DNA of 64,000 nt, taken from NCBI RefSeq assembly GCF_000169375.1, contig NZ_AAXY01000017.1:16159-80158 (forward strand), in the 5' to 3' direction. Position 1 is the first letter of the stretch. The number at the start of each line of letters is the position of its first letter. The translations under genes were made by a program, and so were the position numbers. The notes beneath the pieces were generated by a model, which was given only the letters and a program-made list of their open reading frames with translations, ran no database searches and was not told the origin of the DNA. Below, piece by piece: positions 7,678 through 16,407 of this stretch. This DNA comes from Marinobacter sp. ELB17 (GTDB lineage Bacteria; Pseudomonadota; Gammaproteobacteria; Pseudomonadales; Oleiphilaceae).

Positions 7678-8481
7678 ATGAAGGCTCTTACTAAAAAGTT
7701 TTCTCAATCTCTGGCTGTCGCAGCAATAGTGGCAAGTGCAGCGGCCATGGTGGCCATGCCGACGCAGGCGCGTGAGCTGGATGAAATTCGTAACGACGTA
7801 TTTCAGGTGGTCAACTCCGGTGCTTACCCTCCCTTCAGCTACGTCGACACCCAGGGCAACCTGGTTGGCCTTGATGTTGACATTGCCGAGGCCCTGGCTG
7901 CAAAGATGGGTGTAGAGGTTAACGTGCAGTCATCCCCCTGGAACGGCATCATCGCCGCCATGGTCGGTGGCCGTTTTGATGCCTGCATCTGCAGCATGAG
8001 CGACACAGAAGAACGCAGGAAGGCAATTGACTTTTCCGACTCCTACTACAGCGCTGGTCTGTCAGTTTGGGTGCAAGGCAGCACCGACGATATTAACAGC
8101 ATCGACGACTTTGCTGGCAAGACTGTCGGTTCCACTCTGGGTGAAACCGGTAACCAGTGGGCGGTGGAAAATGGTGAAGGCAAATGGCGTAACCAGACCT
8201 TCCAGGGTCTGCCTAGCATGATGACTGGCCTGACCACAGGCCGCATCGATCTCATGATTGCCGATGACGTGCCCGTGCTGGTTGCCATGCAGGAAAACGC
8301 GCCCGACATCAAGATGATAGACGTTGGTGAATTGCCACGCTGGCCTGCCGCCATTTCCGTTCAGAAAAACAAGCCTGAACTGCTTGAGGCGCTGAACGTT
8401 GCCCTGGCAGAAATCAAGGCTGATGGTACTTACCAAGCCATTGTCGACAAGTGGATTGGCAAGGGCGCCAACATCGAGTAA
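7678..8481 (+). CDS. Polar amino acid ABC transporter, periplasmic binding protein
   Basis: This 267-residue protein has a signal peptide (about residues 1-31, ending PTQA) and the family 3 solute-binding fold: VVNSGAYPPFSYVD at the start of the mature part, LVGLDVDIAEALAAKMG, SMSDTEERRKAIDFSDSYY and AGKTVGSTLGETGNQWA. These motifs belong to lysine/arginine/ornithine and other polar amino acid importers. It is first in a transporter operon with two permeases and an ATPase, and sits inside the catabolic cluster, so it probably captures the cluster's substrate. Confidence 0.92.
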   Translation: MKALTKKFSQSLAVAAIVASAAAMVAMPTQARELDEIRNDVFQVVNSGAYPPFSYVDTQGNLVGLDVDIAEALAAKMGVEVNVQSSPWNGIIAAMVGGRFDACICSMSDTEERRKAIDFSDSYYSAGLSVWVQGSTDDINSIDDFAGKTVGSTLGETGNQWAVENGEGKWRNQTFQGLPSMMTGLTTGRIDLMIADDVPVLVAMQENAPDIKMIDVGELPRWPAAISVQKNKPELLEALNVALAEIKADGTYQAIVDKWIGKGANIE

Positions 8482-8600
8482 AGGCTCAGCAAGGGGGGGG
8501 AGCCAGATGCAACCAATGCATCAGGGTTCACTCCTCACCTCATCCCCCGGGTCAACACGTTGGATGTTGTATCACCGACAATAGCAAAAAAGGTAAGACC

Positions 8601-9257
8601 ATGGATTTCAACTTGATGGTCGAGGTCACGCCCCTGTTGATCGAGGCAGCCTGGGTCACGATCGATGTTTCTGCCCGTTCAATGTTCTTTGGATTCTTCG
8701 TCGCCTGTGGCCTGGTGTTCTTGCAGTCTTTTCGCTTTGCACCCATCCGCTGGTTTGCCCGAGGTTATATCAGCGTGGTTCGCGGGACACCCTATTTTGT
8801 TCAGTTGTTGCTGGTATTTTATGGCGGCCCCAGCATTGGCGTCAGGCTTGACCCCATCACGTGTGGTGTCTTCGTGGGCGCTTTCAATATTGGCGCCTAT
8901 ATGAGCGAAGCGATTCGCGGCTCCATAGAGTCCGTGGATAGTGGTCAGACCGAAGCCGCCAGATCCGTGGGATTTGGCAAGGTACAAACGATGGTGTCTA
9001 TCGTGTTGCCGCAAGCCGCCCCACTGATGATTCGTTCAGTCGGGGTGTTGGCCATTGTACTGGTGAAAAACTCCTCTCTGGTTTCCATCATCTCCGTGGT
9101 TGAATTGACGTATCAGGCTCAGCGGTTGATTGGTTCGACCTACAAGCCGCTGGAGATTTTCACCCTCAGTGCGTTGATGTACATCGTCATTGTCTACGCG
9201 GTGATGGGCATCATCGAACTGGCCTATCGTCGCGCAACGCGTTACACAACCCAATAA
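8601..9257 (+). CDS. Polar amino acid ABC transporter, permease 1
   Basis: From the ATG at 8601 (RBS AAGG) the protein is 218 residues; the longer open frame upstream covers only the spacer. It has about five transmembrane helices, YISVVRGTPYFVQLLLVFYG typical of HisMQ-type permeases, and the coupling loop EAARSVGFGKVQTMVSIVLPQA that contacts the ATPase. It forms a heterodimeric channel with the next gene, 12 nt downstream. A 119-nt spacer with a GGCTC...GAGCC hairpin separates it from the binding-protein gene, consistent with higher expression of the latter. Confidence 0.92.
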   Translation: MDFNLMVEVTPLLIEAAWVTIDVSARSMFFGFFVACGLVFLQSFRFAPIRWFARGYISVVRGTPYFVQLLLVFYGGPSIGVRLDPITCGVFVGAFNIGAYMSEAIRGSIESVDSGQTEAARSVGFGKVQTMVSIVLPQAAPLMIRSVGVLAIVLVKNSSLVSIISVVELTYQAQRLIGSTYKPLEIFTLSALMYIVIVYAVMGIIELAYRRATRYTTQ

Positions 9258-9269
9258 AAGGACGCAGAG

Positions 9270-9923
9270 ATGGAATTTGATTTCGGTCCAGTAATAACCT
9301 ATTTCCCTACCTTGCTGAAAGGCCTTGGTGTCGGTTCTCTGGTGGCCGTCGCTGTTGCCTTTCTGTCGGTTGTGGGTGGGCTGGTGGTGGCCGTGATCTC
9401 CATTTATATCAATAAGGTCGTGAGCTGGCCATTGCGCTTCTTTATCTGGCTGTTCATGACGACGCCATTGCTGTTACAACTTTACTTTTTGTATTTTGGC
9501 CTCGGTGAATGGATTCTGATTCCCGCCATCCTGGTTGGCATTCTTGGGCTGGGTTTTCACTACATGGCTTACAATGCCGACATTTTTATTGCCACCATCA
9601 AGTCAGTGTCTGGCGGTCAGTATGAAGCTTCACGGTCGATAGGCTTTGGGCATGTCGCCACCATTTTCTACATCATTGTGCCACAGGCCTTTATTCGCGC
9701 AATCCCGCAACTGGGCAACAATATGATTTTAATGGTGAAAGATACGTCGGTCTTATCCGCCATTGGTGTGGCTGAGCTGGTGCATGCCTCCCAGTATGCA
9801 ATCAGCGTAACGTTCCGGCCGTTCGAGTTTTTCATCGTTATCGCTTTGTTGTATTACGTAATCAATATCTTTATGGAGCTAGGCCAGGCCTGGCTGGAGC
9901 GGCAGACGGCCTATCGTCGCTAA
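9270..9923 (+). CDS. Polar amino acid ABC transporter, permease 2
   Basis: The 217-residue, roughly five-helix permease is of the HisMQ/GlnP type, with the conserved PLLLQLYFLYFGLGEW and the EAA loop YEASRSIGFGHVATIFYIIVPQ. It partners the permease just upstream in a heterodimer, with each cytoplasmic loop docking on one ATPase subunit. The start ATG at 9270 follows AGGA. It is co-transcribed with the ATPase gene 37 nt downstream. Confidence 0.92.
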   Translation: MEFDFGPVITYFPTLLKGLGVGSLVAVAVAFLSVVGGLVVAVISIYINKVVSWPLRFFIWLFMTTPLLLQLYFLYFGLGEWILIPAILVGILGLGFHYMAYNADIFIATIKSVSGGQYEASRSIGFGHVATIFYIIVPQAFIRAIPQLGNNMILMVKDTSVLSAIGVAELVHASQYAISVTFRPFEFFIVIALLYYVINIFMELGQAWLERQTAYRR

Positions 9924-9960
9924 ACCCTAATCTTTGACAGCATAAAAGGCGGTAGAGCCC

Positions 9961-10746
9961 GTGAAAACTGAGCATCAAACCGACACTCCGATGGTCGAGA
10001 TCCGCAATGTGCACAAGCGTTTTGGCGATCTGGAAGTTTTAAAAGGCATCGACCTGACGGTTAACCGCGGAAAGATCGTATCCATCATTGGTCCTTCCGG
10101 CTCTGGCAAGAGCACTCTGTTACGCTCGGTGAACCACCTGGAGGTGATTGACCAGGGTGAGATTCTTCTCGACGGCGTTCAGGTGAACCGGCCCGATATG
10201 AACGGCCTCGCATTTGAACGGCACATCAACCACATCCGCCAGAATATGGGCATGGTGTTTCAACACTTCAATCTGTTTCCTCATCTGTCCACGATCGACA
10301 ATGTCACCCTGGGGCCACGCAAGCTGAAAGGCATGGATAAGAAAATTGCTCGGGAATTGGGTATGGAGTTGCTTGACCGGGTTGGCCTTGCCGAGAAAGC
10401 TGAGGTGTTTCCCAACCATTTGTCGGGCGGTCAAAAGCAACGGGTGGCGATTGCCCGGGCGCTGGCGATGCAGCCCAAGGTGATGTTGTTTGACGAGGCG
10501 ACTTCAGCCCTGGATCCGGAGCTGGTCGAGGAAGTTAACCGGGTAATGCGCGGCCTGGCAGAAGAACATATGACCATGTTGATCGTGACACACGAGATGA
10601 CATTTGCGCGCGATGTGTCGGACTGGACCATGTTTATGGACGGAGGGGTCGTTGTTGAAGAATGCGCCCCGGAGAAGCTGTTCAGCAATCCGGATCAGGA
10701 GCGCACGTGCAACTTCCTGCGCAAACACCTTGGCGATAATCACTAG
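9961..10746 (+). CDS. Polar amino acid ABC transporter, ATPase
   Basis: The 261-residue GlnQ/HisP-type ATPase has Walker [11 protein letters not shown]-loop MVFQHFNLFPH, signature LSGGQKQRVA, Walker B VMLFDEATSALDPE and switch His in VTHEM. The start is GTG at 9961. It powers the importer formed by the two upstream permeases and the binding protein at 7678. Only 10 nt separate its stop from the next gene, an acetylpolyamine-amidohydrolase-like enzyme, so uptake and deacetylation are probably one operon. Confidence 0.95.
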   Translation: MKTEHQTDTPMVEIRNVHKRFGDLEVLKGIDLTVNRGKIVSIIGPSGSGKSTLLRSVNHLEVIDQGEILLDGVQVNRPDMNGLAFERHINHIRQNMGMVFQHFNLFPHLSTIDNVTLGPRKLKGMDKKIARELGMELLDRVGLAEKAEVFPNHLSGGQKQRVAIARALAMQPKVMLFDEATSALDPELVEEVNRVMRGLAEEHMTMLIVTHEMTFARDVSDWTMFMDGGVVVEECAPEKLFSNPDQERTCNFLRKHLGDNH

Positions 10747-10756
10747 GCGCTGCGCT

Positions 10757-11794
10757 GTGAAATATTTCTACCACGAGGCGCAATCGCTTCACGCGCCCAA
10801 GCATTTCTTTCTTCGCGGTCAACCTGCGCCTTCACCAGAGCAACCGGTGCGCTCCGAGCTCCTGAACGCAGCAATTAATGCCACGGCTGCCAGCCTGTTT
10901 CTGCTGCCACCGCTTACCGGGGACCCGCTCCTCCTGGAACGGCTTAAGCGCATTCATACCCCTCGCTATCTTACCTTCCTTGAGAGCGCGGTGGAGCGCT
11001 GGCGAGCCTTGCCCGGTGCATCCGATGTAGTTACTCCCAATGTACATCCTTGTGGCCATGCCCGGTTTTACCCACGTCACATAGTCGGGCAGGCAGGCTG
11101 GCACATGCATGATATGGCGTGCCCGATGGATGAAGGCAGTTATACCGGCATTCTCGCCAGTGCAACAACCGCCCAGGCAGCCGCCGATGCCGTGCTGCAA
11201 GGTGAGGTTGCGAGCTACGCTCTGTGTCGACCTCCGGGCCACCATGCCGGGCCGGAACGGGGAGGTGGCTTCTGTTTCCTGAACAACTCGGCTCTGGCAG
11301 CCACCGTATTGCGCGAGCGCTACGAGCGCGTAGCCATCGTTGATGTCGATGTACATCATGGCAACGGAACCCAGGACATCTTCTGGCAACGAAACGACGT
11401 CTGGACTGGGTCAGTGCACGTCGACCCTGCGGATTACTACCCTTTTTACTGGGGTGCGGCGGATGAAGTGGGGGAGGGTGACGGCAAGGGGTATAACCGC
11501 AATATACCTCTGCCACTTGGGACCAATGGCATTGAATTTTTACAGGCCTTGTCGCGTCTATTGTCAGCCCTTGCTGAATTCCAGCCTCAGGCCATCGTCA
11601 TCGCACTCGGGCTCGATGCCCATAAAGATGACCCGCTGGCCGGGATGACGCTGGAAACCGAGGATTTTTACCGAATTGGCCAGCGCCTGGCTCAGGTCAA
11701 AGGCCCGAAAGTGATTGTTCAGGAGGGCGGTTATCCAACGGACAGCCTCGGTGATAATCTCACCGCCTTCTTGCAGGGCTTTCTTTGTGGTTAG
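10757..11794 (+). CDS. HDAC-family amidohydrolase, acetylpolyamine amidohydrolase-like
   Basis: From the GTG at 10757 the protein is 345 residues, the usual length of bacterial acetylpolyamine amidohydrolases. Active-site motifs are all present: RPPGHHAG with the His pair, DVDVHHGNGTQ and GLDAHKDDPL with the zinc ligands Asp, His and Asp, and the closing EGGYP. These zinc enzymes remove acetyl groups from N-acetylated diamines, polyamines or acetamido acids. It follows the importer ATPase by 10 nt. Deacetylation of the imported compound or a pathway intermediate is likely; the exact substrate is inference. Confidence 0.88.
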   Translation: MKYFYHEAQSLHAPKHFFLRGQPAPSPEQPVRSELLNAAINATAASLFLLPPLTGDPLLLERLKRIHTPRYLTFLESAVERWRALPGASDVVTPNVHPCGHARFYPRHIVGQAGWHMHDMACPMDEGSYTGILASATTAQAAADAVLQGEVASYALCRPPGHHAGPERGGGFCFLNNSALAATVLRERYERVAIVDVDVHHGNGTQDIFWQRNDVWTGSVHVDPADYYPFYWGAADEVGEGDGKGYNRNIPLPLGTNGIEFLQALSRLLSALAEFQPQAIVIALGLDAHKDDPLAGMTLETEDFYRIGQRLAQVKGPKVIVQEGGYPTDSLGDNLTAFLQGFLCG

Positions 11795-11814
11795 CGCGGT
11801 GGAGCGGTCCAGCG

Positions 11815-12945
11815 TCATGCCGGTGTCGCGAGTGATTTACTCCAGGCATCGATCAACTCACGTTGATGCGGCTGCAACGCCTGATAGCCCCAGGCCGCAA
11901 TTTCCGCATTTTGCGGGTCTGGCACCCGGGTATCACTGTCCGCCAGCGCAGCGATCGCCGCATGACCACATAACGGAGCATAGCCTTCCGAATAGCCACC
12001 CTCATGAACCATCACCAGGCGCCCATCGCAGACTTGCTCTGCCAGTTTTCGGATTTGTTCCGTCATTTCCGAAAACGCGCCACTGTTCAGCAACATTTTG
12101 CCCAGTGGATCCTTGGCGCAGGCATCGTAGCCGCAGGCAACAACAATCAGTTCAGGGCGAAAATCAGTCAGCGCAGGCAAGATCAAATGACTCATGGCAT
12201 AGCGATACGCGCCAATGCCGCAACCTGGTGGCATTGGCGCATTAAGGTTACAGCCTAGCCCAGCTCCCTCACCCTGCTCTTCAAACGCTCCGGTATCCAA
12301 CGGATAGTTACCGGCCTGATGGATCGACAGCGTGAACACATCGGGGTCATCGTAAAACGCACTCTGGGTACCGTTGCCATGATGCACATCCCAGTCGAGC
12401 ACCGCGACGCGCCCAATTTGACCCAGTGCCCGCGCACGCTTTATCGCGACGGGAATATTGCCCAGCAGGCAAAAACCCCGCCCGCGATCAGACTCGGCAT
12501 GATGCCCCGGAGGCCGGCAAAGTGCGTAGGCGCGGCGTCTTATACCCAGAGCTACATCCTCTACTGCGGCAATGGCCAGCCCCGCCGACTGTTTAGCCGC
12601 CGCCAGGCTGCCAGCGGTATAAGGTGCGCAATCGCCTCCGTCCCCGCCACCCTGAAGGTCGCCTTTTTCAAGTTCGTCCAGGTAACGCCCGGTATGGAAA
12701 TACTCGAGATCCTCACGAGTGGCAGGCGGCGGTTTGACAACCACCAGCTCATCGATCAGCCCCGACACTTCCAAAAGGTTCTTGAGCCGACGTTTACTCT
12801 CTGGGCTTTCCGAAGCAGGTTGAGGCTGTAGGAAAGCGCCCGCGGACGAAAACACACCAATGGCCCCAGGATCGTGCCAGAAACAGCGCTCATGCCAGTA
12901 AAATCCCGTCGTGTGAATCGCATCACCAGTAGCGGTTCGAGTCAT
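11815..12945 (-). CDS. HDAC-family deacetylase (class II-like)
   Basis: The 376-residue second member of the zinc-dependent histone-deacetylase superfamily has CRPPGHHAESDRGRGFC, DWDVHHGNGTQ with zinc ligands, ACGYDACAKDPLG and HEGGYSEGY. The N-terminal GFYWHERCFWHDPG and the Tyr-containing GGY loop are typical of bacterial class II homologues. It converges on the preceding deacetylase gene (20 nt between stops), so it has its own promoter in the gap before ridA. The start ATG follows AGGA. Two related deacetylases side by side suggest two acetylated intermediates or overlapping specificity. Confidence 0.88.
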   Translation of the reverse strand: MTRTATGDAIHTTGFYWHERCFWHDPGAIGVFSSAGAFLQPQPASESPESKRRLKNLLEVSGLIDELVVVKPPPATREDLEYFHTGRYLDELEKGDLQGGGDGGDCAPYTAGSLAAAKQSAGLAIAAVEDVALGIRRRAYALCRPPGHHAESDRGRGFCLLGNIPVAIKRARALGQIGRVAVLDWDVHHGNGTQSAFYDDPDVFTLSIHQAGNYPLDTGAFEEQGEGAGLGCNLNAPMPPGCGIGAYRYAMSHLILPALTDFRPELIVVACGYDACAKDPLGKMLLNSGAFSEMTEQIRKLAEQVCDGRLVMVHEGGYSEGYAPLCGHAAIAALADSDTRVPDPQNAEIAAWGYQALQPHQRELIDAWSKSLATPA

Positions 12946-13197
12946 TTCGCATCCTGTTGCTGATAGGTGAGCGCACGTTTTCCCGCAGGATCACTTTTCA
13001 GTTCGAAAAAAAGCCATTTCACCGCGATTTGGGCGTAGTCGCCGGGCACGATGTCCTGAGCATCTCACTGCAATAGCCCTTTTACGTAACACAGAATGTT
13101 ATGGTACCTGTCGACCAAAAAACAATCGACGAACTTTTTTAAACGGACTTTATCAACGGTTTTACCCAAAACCTTCAACTTTCAACTGGAGAATATT

Positions 13198-13551
13198 ATG
13201 ACGATTAAATACCTCGGGTCTGGTGCCCGGATGAGCCAAATCACAGTCCATTCGGGAACCGTTTATACCGCCGGGCAGGTCGCCAGCGATGCTACCGCTG
13301 ATGCCGCTGGCCAGACACAGCAAATACTGAAAGGACTTGATCGCCTGCTGGCAGAAGCAGGCACTGATAAGTCCCATTTGCTATCCGCCTCTATCTGGGT
13401 GGCCGACATGGCTGACTTTGCTGACATGAACAGCGCCTGGGACAACTGGGTGACACCAGGTCGCACTCCCGTCAGGGTCTGTGTGGAGGCGCGTCTCGCC
13501 AAGCCTGAATGGAAAGTGGAAATCATGGTTATCGCGGCGCTACCGGAGTAA
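13198..13551 (+). CDS. RidA/YjgF-family protein
   Basis: From the ATG at 13198 (RBS TGGAGAA) the protein is 117 residues, standard for the RidA trimer fold. It has VYTAGQVASDATADAAGQTQQIL, the central SIWVADMADFADMN segment, and the conserved RTPVRVCVEARLA containing the active-site Arg. RidA proteins hydrolyse reactive enamines and imines released by PLP enzymes. Beside a PLP aminotransferase cluster and an ornithine-cyclodeaminase remnant, it probably protects against or processes imine intermediates. The upstream extension of the open frame has no ribosome site. Confidence 0.9.
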   Translation: MTIKYLGSGARMSQITVHSGTVYTAGQVASDATADAAGQTQQILKGLDRLLAEAGTDKSHLLSASIWVADMADFADMNSAWDNWVTPGRTPVRVCVEARLAKPEWKVEIMVIAALPE

Positions 13552-13555
13552 TTCT

Positions 13556-13825
13556 ATGCACGTTATCTCTGCAGAGGCAGTCGCGAGCTCACTGCCGTGG
13601 CTACCGCTGATCGACAGGATTGGACAGGCATTCCGGGAAGGTGTCGAGGCGCCGCCTCGCCATCATCATGCGATCCAGCGAGATGATGGCGAGGCAACCA
13701 TGCTACTGATGCCCGCATGGGAACCGGGCCGCTCCAGTGGCGACGCCATCACCGTTTTTAAATCGGTCGGTGCATCGCTGGAAGATCTGGCCGCCGCCAT
13801 TGAGGTCTGGCAACGTCTTAAATAG
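13556..13825 (+). pseudogene. Ornithine cyclodeaminase/mu-crystallin family gene with large internal deletion
   Basis: The 89-codon frame starts like an ornithine cyclodeaminase (VISAEAVASSLPWLPLIDRI, MLLMPAWEPG) and ends like one (SGDAITVFKSVGASLEDLAA), but the roughly 200 residues between, including the NAD-binding domain and catalytic Asp, are missing. The two ends are joined in frame at AWEPGRSS. Full-length members are about 310-330 residues. The start is 5 nt after ridA, so the two were one operon. The remnant is almost certainly inactive. Confidence 0.82.
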
Positions 13826-13939
13826 TTTGACCTCTGGCGACAGACGAATGGGCATTGATTGGCCGTATCGAGGACGTCGCCGAGCACACCACGCAGCCCT
13901 TTCTATTCCCGCATCCCGAGCACGCGTTGCAAGCGGGAA

Positions 13940-15085
13940 TTATGAAGGTGATGAACTGTCATCAGGCAGAACCTCCACCCGCGCCAGAAATTCGCCTATA
14001 TTCTCGAACGCCTCCTCCGCCTCCGGTAACAGTGGCGTAAACATGTGCCACACATGAACCATGTCGGGCCAGGTTTTTATTTCCACTGGCGAGCCGGCCT
14101 GTTGCGCCTTTGCTACATACCGTTGGGCGTTTTCGTGCAGTAGCTCCGATTCGCTGACGTGGATCAGCGTTGGCGGCAGACTGTGGAGTTTTCCCCGCAG
14201 GGGTGATGCCATTGGGCTGGTGGGCAATATGCGAATGCCAAAAACCGTTCCCCACCACAACAGCGGTGAGGGTATGCGCGCCAGCTTCTCAACGGCGGGT
14301 CCCAGCATTACGTCGGTTTTCAGGTTGGCTCGCTTGCTGAGTGACGTGAGCATGAGTTCGGTGGAGGGTGACAGGGCAATCGCGGCATTCGGTGGTGGCA
14401 GATTCTGGTCTCGTGTCCAGGCAATCAGGCCCAAGGTGTGACTGCCGCCGGCGGAATCCCCGGCGATAACTACGAAATCGGCCGCAGCTTTCCGGTCCGG
14501 GCCGTTATCGAGTATCCAGCGGTAAGCTTGCTGGCAGTCGACAATGCCGTCCAGATAGCGGTTTTCCGGCATTAATCGGTAATCAACGGCGAACACGCAG
14601 GCGTGGGCCAACCTAGACAAACGATCAGTGATTGCGCGATGACTTTTGGGGCTGCCGGCAATCCAGGATCCGCCGTGAATGTAGAGAATCCGGCGGTTGG
14701 GATCTGATCCGGGTGCAATCACCCACTCCCCATTGGGCTGGCCCTCTTTAGTGGGGCGGATATCCGAGACCAGTTCCAGCCCGTCGTTCATGCTATCCAT
14801 GTAGCGCCGCAGGGCCTCTATCCGAGCCCGGCCGCGCAGGCCTTCAGACGCAGCGTGCATTCCCTGTACTTTTTCAAGCACTTGCTGCCGGGCATCACTT
14901 TGCGGCGGGTGGGTGGTCGTTCCGCTATCAGTCCCGGCATCGTGTTTTTGGCGCACAATAAACACCACTGCAGTCGCCAGTGCGACCATCACCAGACCAA
15001 ACCACATCATTACCAACCAGGCGACTCCGAAAATCATCTTTAAACCCCTGCGTAGTTTTAAAACAGCTCGTTTGTGAGCCGCCAT
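13940..15085 (-). CDS. Membrane-anchored alpha/beta hydrolase, hormone-sensitive lipase family
   Basis: This 381-residue protein has an N-terminal membrane segment (about residues 17-43) followed by a cytoplasmic or periplasmic hydrolase domain. The oxyanion-hole motif is YIHGGSW, the nucleophile elbow is GDSAGG, and the C-terminal MVHVWHMF supplies the catalytic His; an Asp lies in the region before it. This set defines the alpha/beta-hydrolase-3 esterases related to hormone-sensitive lipase. Its 3' end reaches into the decayed stretch after the cyclodeaminase remnant. The substrate is unknown; short-chain esters are typical. Confidence 0.85.
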   Translation of the reverse strand: MAAHKRAVLKLRRGLKMIFGVAWLVMMWFGLVMVALATAVVFIVRQKHDAGTDSGTTTHPPQSDARQQVLEKVQGMHAASEGLRGRARIEALRRYMDSMNDGLELVSDIRPTKEGQPNGEWVIAPGSDPNRRILYIHGGSWIAGSPKSHRAITDRLSRLAHACVFAVDYRLMPENRYLDGIVDCQQAYRWILDNGPDRKAAADFVVIAGDSAGGSHTLGLIAWTRDQNLPPPNAAIALSPSTELMLTSLSKRANLKTDVMLGPAVEKLARIPSPLLWWGTVFGIRILPTSPMASPLRGKLHSLPPTLIHVSESELLHENAQRYVAKAQQAGSPVEIKTWPDMVHVWHMFTPLLPEAEEAFENIGEFLARVEVLPDDSSSPS

Positions 15086-15310
15086 GTTAGTTTACTCATG
15101 GTTCTTACACTGATCTGTCAAGCTATGATCGCTCTAGCTTTGATCCTTCTAGTTTTATTACTCTAGCATGGCTCGATCCAGCGTCTATAATTCTGGTTTC
15201 AGAGTGTAAAAGTCCATGAAATGCATCACTAAAAAATAATCAGGGTGGGGGTATTTCGAGAAAATACGTTGACCCATGAAACCGTCAAACAGCGCCCGGG
15301 CGAATGATTT

Positions 15311-16384
15311 ATGGCCTATTTTAACAAACACTACCACAGCCCAGGCACAGCACCTGGAACCCTGGTGGCCATTCAGAAACTGGTAACGCCGGTTACCATA
15401 AAGCTGATCGATTACACGGAGTCCTCGGTTGAGGAGCATCAACTTGCTTCAGCGCGCGATTGTCGGCCATTTCTGGATCGGGAGAGCAAAACCTGGATTC
15501 AGGTAAACGGGCATATCGATCCAGATGCCCTTCGAGATTTTGGTGAACTGTTTGACCTTCATGACCTGGCGCTGGAGGACATCATCAACAGTGGCCAACG
15601 CCCCAAAATCGAACTTTATGACGACCAGATTTTCATCATCGCGACACTGCCTGTTTACGATGGCCAGAATTTAGAGCTGGTTCAGGTTAGCCTGTTTGTT
15701 GGAAAGAACTATTTGATCTGCTTTTGCCCTCTGGCGAATGACCCTTTTGAGCCGGTCCGCAAGCGAATGCGGCAACCCAACAACCACCGCTTCGCTGACC
15801 GCGGAATCGATTATCTGCTGTACGCGCTGATGGATTTTATTATTGATGCCGGTTTTCCGGTACTGGAACAATTCGGCGGCCAGCTTGAAGCGCTTGAGGA
15901 GGAGTTGCTGGAACGCCCGAGTCAGAAAACGCTGGCGTCATTGCATGAGCTTAAGCGCGAACTGCTGACCTTACGCCGGGTGCTCTGGCCTCAGCGGGAA
16001 CTGGTCACGACGCTCATGCGCGGCGATGACGAGCTGATTCTGGCAAACACCCTGGTGTATTTCCGGGACTGTTACGACCACAGCATTCAGATTATCGAAT
16101 TATTGGAAAGCTTTCGCGATATGGCGACCAGTATGCTGGATATCTACCTGTCCAGTATCAGCCAGCGCACCAATGAGACGATGCGGGTGTTGACGATTAT
16201 CGCAACCATCTTCATCCCGCTGACGTTTGTAGTGGGTGTTTACGGTATGAATTTTGACCATCCGGGCAGCCCCTGGTCTATGCCGGAACTGGGCTGGTAT
16301 TACGGTTACCCGATGGTCTGGGGCTTCATGATGCTAACGGTTTTGGGGTTGCTCTGGTTCTTCAAACGCCGGCACTGGATATAG
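15311..16384 (+). CDS. corA: CorA-family divalent metal transporter
   Basis: The 357-residue protein has a large N-terminal cytoplasmic domain, a long helix (about residues 195-300) and two C-terminal membrane helices joined by the signature VYGMNF at the pore mouth. CorA pentamers carry Mg2+, and related ZntB proteins carry Zn2+; the YGMNF signature is intact. The ATG at 15311 fits the family N-terminus. It converges on phnN. The 225-nt gap upstream is AT-rich with short repeated motifs around CTAGCTTTGATC but no recognisable regulator. Confidence 0.9.
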   Translation: MAYFNKHYHSPGTAPGTLVAIQKLVTPVTIKLIDYTESSVEEHQLASARDCRPFLDRESKTWIQVNGHIDPDALRDFGELFDLHDLALEDIINSGQRPKIELYDDQIFIIATLPVYDGQNLELVQVSLFVGKNYLICFCPLANDPFEPVRKRMRQPNNHRFADRGIDYLLYALMDFIIDAGFPVLEQFGGQLEALEEELLERPSQKTLASLHELKRELLTLRRVLWPQRELVTTLMRGDDELILANTLVYFRDCYDHSIQIIELLESFRDMATSMLDIYLSSISQRTNETMRVLTIIATIFIPLTFVVGVYGMNFDHPGSPWSMPELGWYYGYPMVWGFMMLTVLGLLWFFKRRHWI

Positions 16385-16407
16385 CCGCCTGGGTTGGTTC
16401 TCACTTG

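Noticed and set aside
10604..10756. Upstream extension of the acetylpolyamine amidohydrolase-like gene
   Set aside because: It overlaps the ATPase gene out of frame; the GTG at 10757 matches the family N-terminus (KYFYHE).
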